Counted from the first letter of the stretch, positions 18,105-27,980 are shown. The stretch: DNA of 64,000 nt from Ga0077555 sp050187415 (GCA_050187415.1 JBFWXN010000020.1:9868-73867), one strand, 5' to 3'. Notes: generated from the sequence alone by a model not told the origin. Numbers and translations: made by a program.

Positions 18105-19094
18105 ATGTCGGACAAAAACGTATTGGTGACAGGAGGCGCCGGCTACATTGGCTCCCACACCTGCAAGGCTCTCGCCGAGGCCGGGTACACGCCGATCACA
18201 TATGACAACCTCGTCTATGGGCACGAGGAAGCCGTGAGGTGGGGGCCGCTGGAAAAGGGCGACATTCTGGACGGCGCCCACCTGGATCGAACGATGGCGC
18301 ATTACAAGCCGTGCGCAGTCATTCACTTTGCAGCATTCGCCTACGTCGGAGAGTCGGTCAGCGATCCAGGGAAATACTATCTGAATAACGTGGCCGGCTC
18401 GCTCAGCCTCATCGAGGCTTCGGTGCGAAACAAAATCGGATCGTTTGTTTTCTCGAGCACCTGCGCGACATACGGCATCCCACCACACTTGCCGATTTCG
18501 GAAACCACGCCGCAGGCTCCGATCAACCCCTACGGCGCGTCGAAGATGATGGTCGAGCGGATCCTCGACGATTTTTCGCTGGCGCACGGCTTGAAGTACG
18601 TCGCGCTGCGATACTTCAATGCGGCCGGATGCGATCCGGACGGCCAGATTGGTGAAGAGCACGATCCGGAGACGCATCTGATCCCCCTCGTGCTGGACGC
18701 GGCCTCCGGACGCCGGCGGGACGTGACGGTGTTTGGATCTGACTACGATACGCCCGATGGGACCTGCATCCGAGATTACGTGCACGTGGCCGACCTTGCG
18801 GCCGCGCATGTGCTCGCGCTCGAAGCACTGCTGCGCGGCGGCGCTTCCCAGAAGCTCAATCTCGGGCTGGGATTTGGCTTCTCCGTATTGGAGGTCATCA
18901 AAGCGGTCGAACGTGTCACTGGCTTACAAGTGCCGACCGTGATGGGCAAGCGTCGAGCCGGCGATCCGGCCGTCCTGGTGAGCGATCCATCGAGGGCCAT
19001 GCGGGAACTGGGCTGGGCACCGAGATTCACGAGCCTCGACCGGATCGTGGAGACGGCGTGGGCGTGGCATCAAAGGCAACGGCCCACGAGCTGA
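18105..19094 (+). CDS. galE: UDP-glucose 4-epimerase
   Basis: Interconverts UDP-glucose and UDP-galactose in the cytoplasm with bound NAD. The 329-residue SDR has GGAGYIG at 10-16, the GalE-typical AAFAYVGESVSDP, the Ser-Ser-Thr strand VFSSTCATYG, catalytic Y143-x3-K147 and YFNAAGCDPDGQIGEEHDPETHLIPL, which sets it apart from GDP- or dTDP-sugar epimerases. It follows the C-methyltransferases in the same direction and probably supplies UDP-galactose for the polymer. Specificity for N-acetyl sugars cannot be excluded. Confidence 0.93.
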   Translation: MSDKNVLVTGGAGYIGSHTCKALAEAGYTPITYDNLVYGHEEAVRWGPLEKGDILDGAHLDRTMAHYKPCAVIHFAAFAYVGESVSDPGKYYLNNVAGSLSLIEASVRNKIGSFVFSSTCATYGIPPHLPISETTPQAPINPYGASKMMVERILDDFSLAHGLKYVALRYFNAAGCDPDGQIGEEHDPETHLIPLVLDAASGRRRDVTVFGSDYDTPDGTCIRDYVHVADLAAAHVLALEALLRGGASQKLNLGLGFGFSVLEVIKAVERVTGLQVPTVMGKRRAGDPAVLVSDPSRAMRELGWAPRFTSLDRIVETAWAWHQRQRPTS

Positions 19095-19138
19095 CGGGGC
19101 TCAAGCTTCGGTCCCGACTGCGAGGCTTATAGGTTTCG

Positions 19139-20326
19139 TCACGGCTTGGCGCGGCCCTCGGGCGATGGCGGCGGCGGGACATCCTGCGACCAGATCGAAA
19201 TATCCTCGGCCCGCCACGGACCCGCCCAGGTCGCGCTTCCACGAAGCCGGACCTCAGTCACTCCAGCCGGAACGGGAATAAAGTAAGAAGCGAAATGGCC
19301 CACGTTACCCGGCGCACCGTTGACCGGCTCGATGCGCGTCCAGCCTTCACCCCAATCGACCTCGGTCGGGCCTCGGGCTGCCAGCCTGAGCCAACCGGGG
19401 GAGACGGGAATCGTGCCTCCCGCAAGACGACGGCCGATTTTCTCGATCTTGAACGCGCGGGCCGGGCTCAACCTCACGTTATCCCAATGCCATGTGTTCG
19501 GCCCGCACGAGCCGATCTGAGTGAAGGAGCAGTCCTTGCCCGGAGTGTAGGAATGGTGGCCGATCTGGACCACGGCGCGATCGAAGCCGAGCGTCGCGGG
19601 GAGCGCGACCCTTTCGATCTGCGTAACGGCGTTCGTGGCAGCATTCCGGTAGAGCATCGAGATCTGGCCGGCGCCGATCATAATCGTAAACCTGTCGCGC
19701 TGCTTCGACGAATACGGGACCTTTAGATCCTGCCAATCGTTCCGGGATATTTTTTCTCCAGGTTGCCGGTAAATCTGCCAGGCGAATTTCTCGCTCAAGC
19801 GAAAATGAAGTGCTTGTCTCGGGGGGCCGTTCAAATCCGGCGTGCCGTCTTCGGACGGCAGCACCATGTTCTGCTGCCACGGCGTGAACCAGATATCGAT
19901 CCAATCTCGCTTGGTCGAGCGCTTCGTCGAGACATCGAACTCGAACGTTGCCTTGCCGGCGCTCCAGTCCAGAAGTGCCGACGGGGTCAGATAAGCAACC
20001 GCGTATCCCGGATCCGAGGACTGCAGCGACGTCATCACGTGGTCGCGGCACTGAAAGACCGAATCGGACAGGGAGTGAATCGAGTGGGTTGCCGGAGGCG
20101 GTCCGCACATCGCACTGTGCTCGCCGTTCATGACGTTCAAGGCGCCGTCGGTACGATCATGGACGATAATATCCCAGCGCGGCGAAGACCATCGTGTCGG
20201 CGCCTGCGGGGAACCGGTGAACGTCTCGAGGAACGTGACATGGTCATCGGCCGCATCAGTAACGGAGGCGTGACAGAAAGCGATCCCGGCGAGCGAAAGC
20301 ATCAGCTTGACGAAAATCTGCTTCAT
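19139..20326 (-). CDS. Secreted protein of unknown function in the polysaccharide locus
   Basis: Function not recognised. The 395-residue protein begins with a signal peptide (MKQIFVKLMLSLAGIAFCHA, cleavage near residue 20-25). The ATG at 20326 has GGAG upstream; an upstream in-frame start would add 22 unlikely residues. The mature part is rich in Trp, Ser and Gly with alternating beta-strand patterns: LETFTGSPQAPTRWSSPRW near the start, DIWFTPWQQNMVLP in the middle and PNTWHWDNVRLSP further on. This resembles jelly-roll (concanavalin/glycoside-hydrolase-16-like) folds, but I see no catalytic E-x-D-x-x-E. It is antisense to its neighbours, between galE and the UDP-glucuronate decarboxylase. 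A role in binding or trimming the exported polymer is only inference. Confidence 0.75.
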   Translation of the reverse strand: MKQIFVKLMLSLAGIAFCHASVTDAADDHVTFLETFTGSPQAPTRWSSPRWDIIVHDRTDGALNVMNGEHSAMCGPPPATHSIHSLSDSVFQCRDHVMTSLQSSDPGYAVAYLTPSALLDWSAGKATFEFDVSTKRSTKRDWIDIWFTPWQQNMVLPSEDGTPDLNGPPRQALHFRLSEKFAWQIYRQPGEKISRNDWQDLKVPYSSKQRDRFTIMIGAGQISMLYRNAATNAVTQIERVALPATLGFDRAVVQIGHHSYTPGKDCSFTQIGSCGPNTWHWDNVRLSPARAFKIEKIGRRLAGGTIPVSPGWLRLAARGPTEVDWGEGWTRIEPVNGAPGNVGHFASYFIPVPAGVTEVRLRGSATWAGPWRAEDISIWSQDVPPPPSPEGRAKP

Positions 20327-20703
20327 GATCGTAGCAACTCCAACAACCATGCCACTGACCGCCGACGAACGGACCGTTGCACACTGCACCACGTGAAACC
20401 GTTAATGCGCGCCGCAACTAACTGCACCAGATGGGGCGCCGGTTCAATGCGGAGATGTTTACATTCACGATCGCAGGATCTTAAAGGCCAACGGTCGGAA
20501 CCGCCGCTCGGTGGCGCCCATTCTATCGCGCCGAATATGGCGGCGGCTGCCATTGGGAGAGCGCTGCAACGTGCTGCAATTCGTGCTTAAAAGACCAGCA
20601 CCGCGCGGTAACCGCAACGTCCGGCCGGCCTTGTGCTCGCAACATATGAGTGATACCGGCTCTGGTCTGGCAGCTTGGCGTTTGATTTTGCTTGGAATGG
20701 ATC
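20327..20703. other. Divergent intergenic region, no feature recognised
   Basis: This gap separates the secreted protein gene from the decarboxylase gene. It should carry two promoters. No clear promoter elements, hairpins or small genes were found. Confidence 0.45.
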
Positions 20704-21663
20704 ATGGCTTCACCTTCGTTGACCTACCTTGTAACCGGTGGGGCTGGTTTTCTTGGCTCTCACCTTTGCGATCGTCTCATATCCGAGGGCCACGACGTAA
20801 TCTGCCTCGATAACCTGTTCACCGGCTCGAAACGCAATATCGAGCATCTGATCGGTCACCCTCGTTTCGAGCTGATGCGCCACGACGTGACGTTCCCGCT
20901 CTATGTCGAAGTCGACGCCATCTATAACCTCGCCTGCCCCGCGTCGCCGGTTCACTACCAGCACGACCCCGTGCAGACCACAAAGACGAGCGTGCACGGT
21001 GCGATCAACATGCTGGGTCTTGCCAAGCGACTCAAATGCCGGATCTTCCAGGCGTCGACGTCCGAGGTTTATGGCGATCCCACCGTGCATCCGCAGACCG
21101 AGGGCTATTGGGGCAACGTCAACCCGATCGGACCGCGCTCCTGCTACGATGAAGGCAAGCGCTGCGCCGAGACGCTGTTCTTCGACTATCACCGGCAACA
21201 TCGTCTCGACATCAAAGTCGCACGGATCTTCAACACCTACGGCCCACGCATGCACCCCAATGATGGTCGGGTGGTCTCGAACTTCGTGGTGCAGGCACTC
21301 CGGGGCGATCCCATTACAATCTACGGCGAAGGCCGGCAGACACGATCGTTCTGCTACGTTGACGACCTGATCGAGGGATTTGTGCGGCTGATGGCGACTC
21401 CGGCCGGCGTGACGGGGCCCGTCAACCTCGGCAATCCGGGCGAATTCACCATCAAGCAGCTGGCGGAGACCGTGCTCGAGCTCACGGGCTCGAAGTCGAA
21501 ACTCACCTACGAACCGCTGCCCCAAGACGATCCGATGCAGAGGAAGCCGAACATCAGCGTCGCCATGGAAACGCTCGGCTGGGAGCCAATCGTGCAGTTG
21601 CGCGAAGGGCTGACGCAGACCATCGGCTACTTCGACAAGCTTCTGGCAGGCCGCACGAACTAA
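20704..21663 (+). CDS. UDP-glucuronate decarboxylase (UDP-xylose synthase type SDR)
   Basis: Converts UDP-glucuronate to UDP-xylose with tightly bound NAD. The 319-residue SDR has TGGAGFLG at 11-18, TSEVYGDP with Glu121, and Y148-x3-K152 inside RSCYDEGKR; Glu, Tyr and Lys match the catalytic residues of the Uxs family. HYQHDPVQTTKTSVHGAINMLGLAKR and NTYGPRMHPNDGRVVSNF are also diagnostic. The ATG at 20704 was chosen over an upstream in-frame TTG (20692) because it fits the family. It would supply UDP-xylose or a related pentose for the polysaccharide. The gene ends the locus, about 270 bases before tRNA-Gln. Confidence 0.9.
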   Translation: MASPSLTYLVTGGAGFLGSHLCDRLISEGHDVICLDNLFTGSKRNIEHLIGHPRFELMRHDVTFPLYVEVDAIYNLACPASPVHYQHDPVQTTKTSVHGAINMLGLAKRLKCRIFQASTSEVYGDPTVHPQTEGYWGNVNPIGPRSCYDEGKRCAETLFFDYHRQHRLDIKVARIFNTYGPRMHPNDGRVVSNFVVQALRGDPITIYGEGRQTRSFCYVDDLIEGFVRLMATPAGVTGPVNLGNPGEFTIKQLAETVLELTGSKSKLTYEPLPQDDPMQRKPNISVAMETLGWEPIVQLREGLTQTIGYFDKLLAGRTN

Positions 21664-21929
21664 GGCCGCATGGACTCGGGAAAGCGGAAGATCCAACTCG
21701 GGCCGCAGCCGGCGCCCCAGATAGCTCGGCATCGCGCTCGAGTCGACCATCGTCGCTGACGTGGGCGGCGGGCGCATTTCGGATGTCGAAGACGCCGCGT
21801 TTGGCGTGCGCCCGGCATGCCACTTCGGCGACGCGCGACGCCCCAGCCAATCTGAACCGCAGCGGGTTCTGCGCGAAGATGGGGCCCGATCAGGCAGACC
21901 GCCTGAAATGTCTGGGAGAATTGAATAGG

Positions 21930-22003
<74 letters not shown>

Positions 22004-22243
22004 TTGCCGGAATCTGCGGCGGGCCGTGCCGGCCGCGATGTGGCGGTGTATAGCGCCCTCCCCCCGCGAGCGCAAGCGCAGTGCCGAGCTTGGCCGGGTT
22101 GGGAACCGGGCCAGGCGCGGCCGAGACCAAGACGACGCGCGTCCGACCGGAACGGCAGCGCCGCGGCCCACCTCTCGCACCGGCGGCGCTGCGTCGTCTG
22201 CGCGGCGGCGAGCCTCGGCGAGGCGGACGGCGATCGACGACGC

Positions 22244-23890
22244 TCAACCCTTCCAGCCGTATGAGTTTGCGGCGGCGGACGGCGTGACGAAGCCATTCTC
22301 GACATCAGAGGCAACCGCGGCGCGGTGCCGCGCTTTGGGATCGCCGTATCCTGCTCCGCCGGCTTCGACGAGGCGCATCACCTGGCCCGGCTGCAGCTCG
22401 ACGCGACCTTTGGCGTGGACTTTACGGCCGTCGACCTCGTGGTGGCGCAGCGTACCATCGCCACCCCCGAAGAGGCCCTTGGCGGGATGGACGGTGCGAT
22501 TACCCATGCCGAGGGAAACCAGGATGTGGCCGGTGTCGTTGCGAACGCGAACCTCCTGTCCCAACCCACCGCGCCATTGCCCCGCGCCGCCCGAGTCCGC
22601 GACGAGGCGTTTGTCGACGATCGTGGTGTGCGTCAACGCCTCCCACACCTCGACCGGCACGACCGCCATGTTCGAGGGATGCGGCAGCGTCGACCAGCCA
22701 TCGAGACCCTTCAGGGCCCCGTAGCCGCCCGCGGCGAAATAGAGGGACGTAAAGGGCCGGCCGTCGCGCCGCGTGCCCTGGAACGTGACAAGGTTCATCA
22801 TGCCACTGTCGGCCTGCACCTCGTCAGGCGACGAGCCGGCGAGCGCACCATAGATCAGCGGCGTGATGAAGTGGCCCATGGCGTGACGCCCCCCTGTCGG
22901 GAACGGGGGTTGCGCATTCAGGATGCAGCCCTCGGGCGCCTTGGTCGCGATCGGAGCGGCAGAGCCCTGGTTGTTCGGAATCGACGGCAGCGTCAGCGAC
23001 TTGATCGCGTGCAGCACCATGGCGTTGGTGTAGCAGAAGGGGACATTGACGCCTGCCCGGACCATGCCACTGGTGCCGGCGAAGTCGGCGGTGATGGTCT
23101 CGCCCGACTTGGTCAGCTCGACGGCCAGCTCCACGTCCTCGGCGAAGCCTTCGACCTTGATGCGGTTGCGATAGGTGCCGTCCCTCATCTCGGCCAGCTT
23201 GGCGCGCATGCGGGCTTCGGACTGGCCGCGGATGGCGGCCGAGAGCGGTGCCAGATCCTCGAGACCGTATTCGTCCATGAAGGCGTTGATCTCACGCGCG
23301 CCGACCTCGCTGCAGGCGACGTTGGCCATGACGTCGCCCATGGTCTGCTCAGGGACGCGCACGTTGGTGCGGATGATTTCGACGACGAGCTCGTTGAGCC
23401 GGCCGGCCTCGTAGAGCTTCAGGATCGGGAGGCGCAGGCCCTCCTGATAGACCTCGGTCGCGGACGAGCCGAACCCGGCGCCGCCGATATCCGGCAGGTG
23501 CGTGATCGAGACGGCATAGGCGACGATGCGCCCCTTGCGGAACACGGGGCGCATCACCGTGATGTCGAACAGATGCCCCGTGCCGAGCCAGGGATCGTTG
23601 GTGACGATGATGTCGCCGTCCTTCAGCGTCTCGGCTGGGAACCGCTTCAGCATGTGCCGCGCCGTCACCGGCGCCGAGCCGATGAACGCCGGGATGCCGA
23701 ACGTGCCCTGGGCGATCGTATTCGTGTCGGCATCGAGAACGCAGCAGGTGAGGTCATAGCTCTCGTAGACGATGGTCGAGAACGATGAGCGCACCAGCGT
23801 CGAGACGATCTCGTCGGTGAGCGCGACGAGCCGATCCCACATGATCCCGAGGCTGACGGCGTCAATCGATGTCGTGGCGTGATCATTCAT
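22244..23890 (-). CDS. Hydantoinase B/oxoprolinase-family subunit
   Basis: The B subunit of an ATP-dependent amidohydrolase of the hydantoinase/5-oxoprolinase/acetone-carboxylase group, 548 residues, cytoplasmic. Diagnostic stretches are VRSSFSTIVYESYDLTCCVLD near the start, IIVTNDPWLGTGHLFDITV (metal-binding region), ITHLPDIGGAGFGSSATEVYQEGLRLP, and late DSGGAGQWRGGLGQEV. The ATG at 23890 has AGGTG upstream and is preferred to a GTG at 23902. It follows the A-subunit gene by 26 bases, so the two form an operon and presumably a heteromeric enzyme. The real substrate (hydantoin, oxoproline or another cyclic amide) is not visible. Confidence 0.9.
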   Translation of the reverse strand: MNDHATTSIDAVSLGIMWDRLVALTDEIVSTLVRSSFSTIVYESYDLTCCVLDADTNTIAQGTFGIPAFIGSAPVTARHMLKRFPAETLKDGDIIVTNDPWLGTGHLFDITVMRPVFRKGRIVAYAVSITHLPDIGGAGFGSSATEVYQEGLRLPILKLYEAGRLNELVVEIIRTNVRVPEQTMGDVMANVACSEVGAREINAFMDEYGLEDLAPLSAAIRGQSEARMRAKLAEMRDGTYRNRIKVEGFAEDVELAVELTKSGETITADFAGTSGMVRAGVNVPFCYTNAMVLHAIKSLTLPSIPNNQGSAAPIATKAPEGCILNAQPPFPTGGRHAMGHFITPLIYGALAGSSPDEVQADSGMMNLVTFQGTRRDGRPFTSLYFAAGGYGALKGLDGWSTLPHPSNMAVVPVEVWEALTHTTIVDKRLVADSGGAGQWRGGLGQEVRVRNDTGHILVSLGMGNRTVHPAKGLFGGGDGTLRHHEVDGRKVHAKGRVELQPGQVMRLVEAGGAGYGDPKARHRAAVASDVENGFVTPSAAANSYGWKG

Positions 23891-23916
23891 CGGTTTGGTC
23901 ACCTATAAATTCGGTC

Positions 23917-26007
23917 TCAAGCGCCCTTCGCGAGATCGAGCTCGGCGACGAGGTTCATGCGATCGTCGACAGTCACGCGGTCGCCGGCACCGACTACGGC
24001 AGTCGACTCGCGCTCCTCGATGAGGGCGGGTCCGTCGACGGTGGTGCCCGGCTTCAGGGCGTAGCGATCGTAAACCGGCCAGTCGGTCAGTGCGCCGACG
24101 CTCGCGTCATAGGCGCGGCGCGTGCCCTTGCGGGCCGTCGCCGGAATCTCGATGCCGGCCAGTTCGTAACGCTCGCCGAGGCCGGTCGGAGCGCCGACGG
24201 CCTCCACCTTCCAGTTGACGACCTCGGTCGGCTCGTCGAGGCGCAGCGTGTAGATCCGCTCGTAGGCCGCGCCGAACATCGCCTCGACGGTGGCGAACAG
24301 CGCTGCGGCGTCGGCCGCGTCCGGCAGCAGAACCTCGATCTCGTGGCCCTGCCCCTGGTAGCGCATGTCGAGGCGGCGGACGATGCGGATGTCGGATCGC
24401 GCGACGCCGGCATCCAGCAGAACCTGGCAGGCGTCGGCCTCGAGCTCGGCGAACTGCGAGCCGAACGCTCGAGCGTCAAGATCGGCCAGATGCACCCGCC
24501 GGGATCGCGCGACCTCGAAGGCAAGCGGCGATTCAAGGAGGCCCAGCGCCGACATGACGCCGGCAGCGACGGGGAAGACAACCCTTGGGATCTTGAGCTT
24601 TCGCGCGATGCGCAGGGCATGCAGCGGGCCCGAGCCTCCGAAGGCGACCATGCTGGACGAGCGATAATCGAAGGCGCGCTCCGTGGCGTGGATACGAAAG
24701 GCGCGGGCCACGTCCTCGCAGATGATGTCATGGATGCCGAATGCCGCCCGCAACGGCTCGACGCCAAGCTCGCGCGCGACGCCATCGGCGATCGCCTTCT
24801 CGGCTGCGGCCGGGTCGAGTTGCATCTTCCCCCCGAGAAAGAACGCCGGATCGAGGTAGCCCAGCATCAGATTGGCGTCGGTCAACGTCGGCCGGGTGCC
24901 GCCTTGTCCGTAGCAGGCGGGACCCGGCTGAGCACCGGCACTGCGCGGGCCGACCTTCAAAAGGCCCCTCTCGTCGACGCCGCCGATGGAGCCGCCGCCC
25001 GCTCCGATCTCGATCATGTCGATCACGGGGATGCGCAACGGCATGCCGCTGCCCCGTCGGAACTCGTAGGCTCGGGCGACTTCCATCTCGTATTTCTTGA
25101 TGGGCTCGCCTCCACGCACGAGGGCGCCCTTGGCGGTCGTGCCACCCATATCGAACGACAGGAGACTGTCGAGCGCGAGCGCGCGGCCGTGAGCGGCGCT
25201 CATCAGGGCGCCGGCAGCCGGACCCGACTCGAGCGCGCGAACCGGATAGCGCCGCGCGGTGGTGGTGGTAAGCATGCCCCCCGAAGATGCCATGATGTAG
25301 AGGCGGCCCCGAAATCCACGCTCGGCCAGCCCGCGCTCGAGGCGCGCGACATACGTATCGAACATCGGACCGGTGAACGCATTGACCGTGGTCGTCGTCC
25401 AGCGCTCGAACTCGCGCATGCTTTGAAAGACGTCGGCCGAGCAGGACACGAACAGCTCAGGCGCTTGCCTGGCGAGAATCTCGGCGGCGCGCCGCTCGTG
25501 GTCGGGATTGGCGTAGGAGTTGAGGAAGCACACCGCGACCGCCCCGACGCCGAGCTCGCGGAAACGCCGGGCCGCCGCCGACACGGCTGTCTCGTCGAGT
25601 GGGGTTTCGACACTGCCGTCGAACAGCACGCGCTCGGCAACCTCGATACGAAGACTGCGCGGCGTCAGCGGCGGCGGATAGGTGATCCTCAGATCGAACA
25701 GGTCGTAGCGCCGCTCGAACCCCATATCCATGATGTCGGTGAAGCCGGCCGAGCCCAGTAGTCCCGTGACCGCTCCCTTTCGCTCGATGACGGCGTTCGT
25801 CACAAGCGTCGTGCCATGCACGATCTCGCCGACATCGGCGAGGCTGATGGCGCCTTCGCCTGCAAGGGCAACAACGCCATCGATCACGGCGCGCGAAGGG
25901 TCGTCGGGCGAGGTCAGTCGCTTATGAATCGACAGGCGCCCGGATGCACCGTCCGACAGAGCGAAATCCGTGAACGTGCCCCCGATATCTACCCCGATCC
26001 TCAGCAT
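23917..26007 (-). CDS. Hydantoinase A/oxoprolinase-family subunit
   Basis: The ATP-binding A subunit paired with the following B gene, 696 residues. It starts MLRIGVDIGGTFTDF, the phosphate-binding loop of the ASKHA-like fold, and continues with HGTTLVTNAVIERKGA, TYPPPLTPRSL, VNAFTGPMFDTY, SFDMGGTTAKGALV and the glycine-rich GAGGGSIGGVD. The region from about residue 445 carries AFGGSGPLHA and ends in the HyuA C-terminal domain (RYQGQGHEIEVLLP). The ATG at 26007 gives the family N-terminus; a longer in-frame start adds an Arg-rich tail without family match. ATP drives opening of a cyclic amide. Confidence 0.92.
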   Translation of the reverse strand: MLRIGVDIGGTFTDFALSDGASGRLSIHKRLTSPDDPSRAVIDGVVALAGEGAISLADVGEIVHGTTLVTNAVIERKGAVTGLLGSAGFTDIMDMGFERRYDLFDLRITYPPPLTPRSLRIEVAERVLFDGSVETPLDETAVSAAARRFRELGVGAVAVCFLNSYANPDHERRAAEILARQAPELFVSCSADVFQSMREFERWTTTTVNAFTGPMFDTYVARLERGLAERGFRGRLYIMASSGGMLTTTTARRYPVRALESGPAAGALMSAAHGRALALDSLLSFDMGGTTAKGALVRGGEPIKKYEMEVARAYEFRRGSGMPLRIPVIDMIEIGAGGGSIGGVDERGLLKVGPRSAGAQPGPACYGQGGTRPTLTDANLMLGYLDPAFFLGGKMQLDPAAAEKAIADGVARELGVEPLRAAFGIHDIICEDVARAFRIHATERAFDYRSSSMVAFGGSGPLHALRIARKLKIPRVVFPVAAGVMSALGLLESPLAFEVARSRRVHLADLDARAFGSQFAELEADACQVLLDAGVARSDIRIVRRLDMRYQGQGHEIEVLLPDAADAAALFATVEAMFGAAYERIYTLRLDEPTEVVNWKVEAVGAPTGLGERYELAGIEIPATARKGTRRAYDASVGALTDWPVYDRYALKPGTTVDGPALIEERESTAVVGAGDRVTVDDRMNLVAELDLAKGA

Positions 26008-26180
26008 GCCGCACTTCGCCTTTCTGTCATGCGCGAGATGGACTGCGCGCAACGCGCAGCCCTTCGCGACACCGTGGCATGACGCGATGCAAAAAGGAAA
26101 GAGACGACAGGACGCGGGGGTGCCGAACGGGCTGCGAGTTCGGGTTGCGCCGCGGGAAACTCGCGCCCGAGCGGGCCTCG

Positions 26181-27056
26181 TCAGTCGCGCTCCATGGGCA
26201 GGCTCGGGTCTTTGGTCCACTCCTGCATCGAGTTCATGTAAACGCCGACATCCGAAGCGCCGAGAGCCGTCAGCGCAAGGGCCGTGAGCGAGGCTGCGAT
26301 GCCGCCGCCGCAGTAAGCGATCACGCGCCGGCCATCGAGAAGCCCCGCTTCGCCGAACCGGCGTCGCAATTCTTCGGCTGGCAGGAACGCCTGTGTTTCA
26401 GCATCGACGATGCCACGCGAGGAAATGTTGCAGCTTCCCGGAATGCGGCCGGGCCGGCCGTAGTGAACCCCGCCCGTGCCCGCGTGCTGCTCGGGCAACA
26501 GGGCATTGACGATGCCGGTGCCGGCTCCGATTGCCGAAAGGACTTCGTCCTTGCCGACGAAGTGGCCCGATCGCGGCCGCGCGGTGAAATGCGCCTCCGG
26601 GTAGACGTTGGACCTGATCTCGACCGGACGGCCGCCTTTGATCCAGCTCGTCAATCCGCCGTCCAGAACCCGGGCTGCATCGAAGCCGTAGCCTTTGAGC
26701 ATCCACCACACTCGCGCAGCCCAGGCGCCATAGGTCCGGTCGTAGACCACAACGCGCGTACCATCGCCGATACCGAGCTTGCCCGCAGCCTCAGCGAATG
26801 CCTGCGGGCCGAGGAGACCGAACCTCCAGGGACTGGCCCGATCTGAGAGTTCGTCCGCCAGATCGAGGAACGCAGCGCCAGGAATGTGGCCCTCGTCGTA
26901 GCCGTTGCGTCCGCTTCCCACGGTCAGCGCGCTGCCGTCCGCCGTCGGGCTCAGGAACGTCGTGCAATCGAAGATCCTGAGATCAGGGGCGGCGAGTTCC
27001 GCCGCAAGCTCGCGCGTCGAGATCAATGGCGCCGGATTTGGGAAAGACTGGATCAT
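26181..27056 (-). CDS. sseA: 3-Mercaptopyruvate/thiosulfate sulfurtransferase (two rhodanese domains)
   Basis: A 291-residue sulfurtransferase with an inactive N-terminal rhodanese domain (FDCTTFLSP, GYDEGHIPGAAFLDL) and an active C-terminal domain (GSCNISSRGIVD, then VIAYCGGGIAAS). The catalytic Cys sits in a CGGGIA loop rather than the CGSGVT usual for mercaptopyruvate sulfurtransferases, so the preferred donor is uncertain. The ATG at 27056 has AAAAGG eight bases upstream; a TTG two codons earlier is the alternative. Members move sulfur to cyanide or thiols. It is transcribed in the same direction as hyuAB, 173 bases upstream of hyuA, but probably as a separate unit. Confidence 0.88.
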   Translation of the reverse strand: MIQSFPNPAPLISTRELAAELAAPDLRIFDCTTFLSPTADGSALTVGSGRNGYDEGHIPGAAFLDLADELSDRASPWRFGLLGPQAFAEAAGKLGIGDGTRVVVYDRTYGAWAARVWWMLKGYGFDAARVLDGGLTSWIKGGRPVEIRSNVYPEAHFTARPRSGHFVGKDEVLSAIGAGTGIVNALLPEQHAGTGGVHYGRPGRIPGSCNISSRGIVDAETQAFLPAEELRRRFGEAGLLDGRRVIAYCGGGIAASLTALALTALGASDVGVYMNSMQEWTKDPSLPMERD

Positions 27057-27169
27057 GAACAAAACCTTTTCGCCCGCGTTGCACAGCCGTTGCGATCGAG
27101 ACGTCTCGGCGCCATGTTAGCGGCATGAGCAAGACGGTGTCGCGGGGGCAATCCGAAAGGGAGGCCCGC

Positions 27170-27979
27170 ATGTCGAACAAAGCCAGTGACGAGCAGGCGG
27201 CAAACCCCGGGGCCGCCGCGGGTCCGACCGCCCCGGAGCGAGGCGGGGAACGGGCGCCTCTCGCCTCACGCGATGCAAAGATGCCGGCGGCGGCACGGTC
27301 TTCGGCAACCGACGTCGATGCGTTCCTGCGTCAGGTCAAACAGATGGCCCCGCCGACCACGGTCGGCCGTGGCAGGCTGGTGTTCGCCATGGACGCCACC
27401 ATGAGCCGCCAGCCAACCTGGGACATGGCGCTCGCGCTGCAATCGGACATGTTCGAGATCGTGCGCGAGATCGGCGGCCTCGATGTGCAGCTGGTGTTTT
27501 TCCGCGGCAATCGCGAATGTCGCGCCTCGCGCTGGGTTGCAGATCCGGCGGCCCTGGCGCGCCTGATGACGACGGTCGATTGCCGCGGCGGGTTCACCCA
27601 GATCCGCAAGGTGCTTTCGCATGTGCGCACCGAATGCGACCGCGAACGCGTGAGTGCGCTCGTCTATGTGGGGGACTGCATGGAGGAGGACATCGACGAT
27701 CTTTGCGGGCGGGCAGGCGAACTCGCCATTCGGGGCGTTCCGGTGTTCCTGTTCCAGGAGGGGCACGATGCGGCCGCGGCCCGTGCCTTCAGGGAGATCG
27801 CGACGCTGACGAGAGGTGCCTACTGCCGGTTCGATCAGGGATCGGCCGAACAACTGAGGGAGTTGCTGAAGGCGGTTGCCGTCTATGCTGCCGGAGGGCG
27901 CCAGGCGCTCATACGACTGGCCGACAGCCGCGGTGGCGATGCAGCGCGACGGCTGCTCGCCGATATGACCCGCAACTAG
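27170..27979 (+). CDS. VWA-domain protein paired with a J-domain protein
   Basis: A cytoplasmic von Willebrand factor A-type protein of 269 residues. After an Ala/Pro-rich N-terminus of about 45 residues, the domain starts at GRGRLVFAMDATMSRQPTWD. The metal-site motif is D75-x-T77-x-S79, a variant of DxSxS, followed by GGLDVQLVFFRG, the conserved TTVDCRGGFTQI and VSALVYVGDCMEEDIDDL. The ATG at 27170 is preceded by AAAGGGAGG at ideal spacing, so it is preferred to the in-frame ATG at 27125. One base separates its stop from the next gene, which encodes a membrane J-domain protein, so the two are co-expressed. The biochemical role is unknown. Confidence 0.87.
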   Translation: MSNKASDEQAANPGAAAGPTAPERGGERAPLASRDAKMPAAARSSATDVDAFLRQVKQMAPPTTVGRGRLVFAMDATMSRQPTWDMALALQSDMFEIVREIGGLDVQLVFFRGNRECRASRWVADPAALARLMTTVDCRGGFTQIRKVLSHVRTECDRERVSALVYVGDCMEEDIDDLCGRAGELAIRGVPVFLFQEGHDAAAARAFREIATLTRGAYCRFDQGSAEQLRELLKAVAVYAAGGRQALIRLADSRGGDAARRLLADMTRN

Positions 27980-27980
27980 C

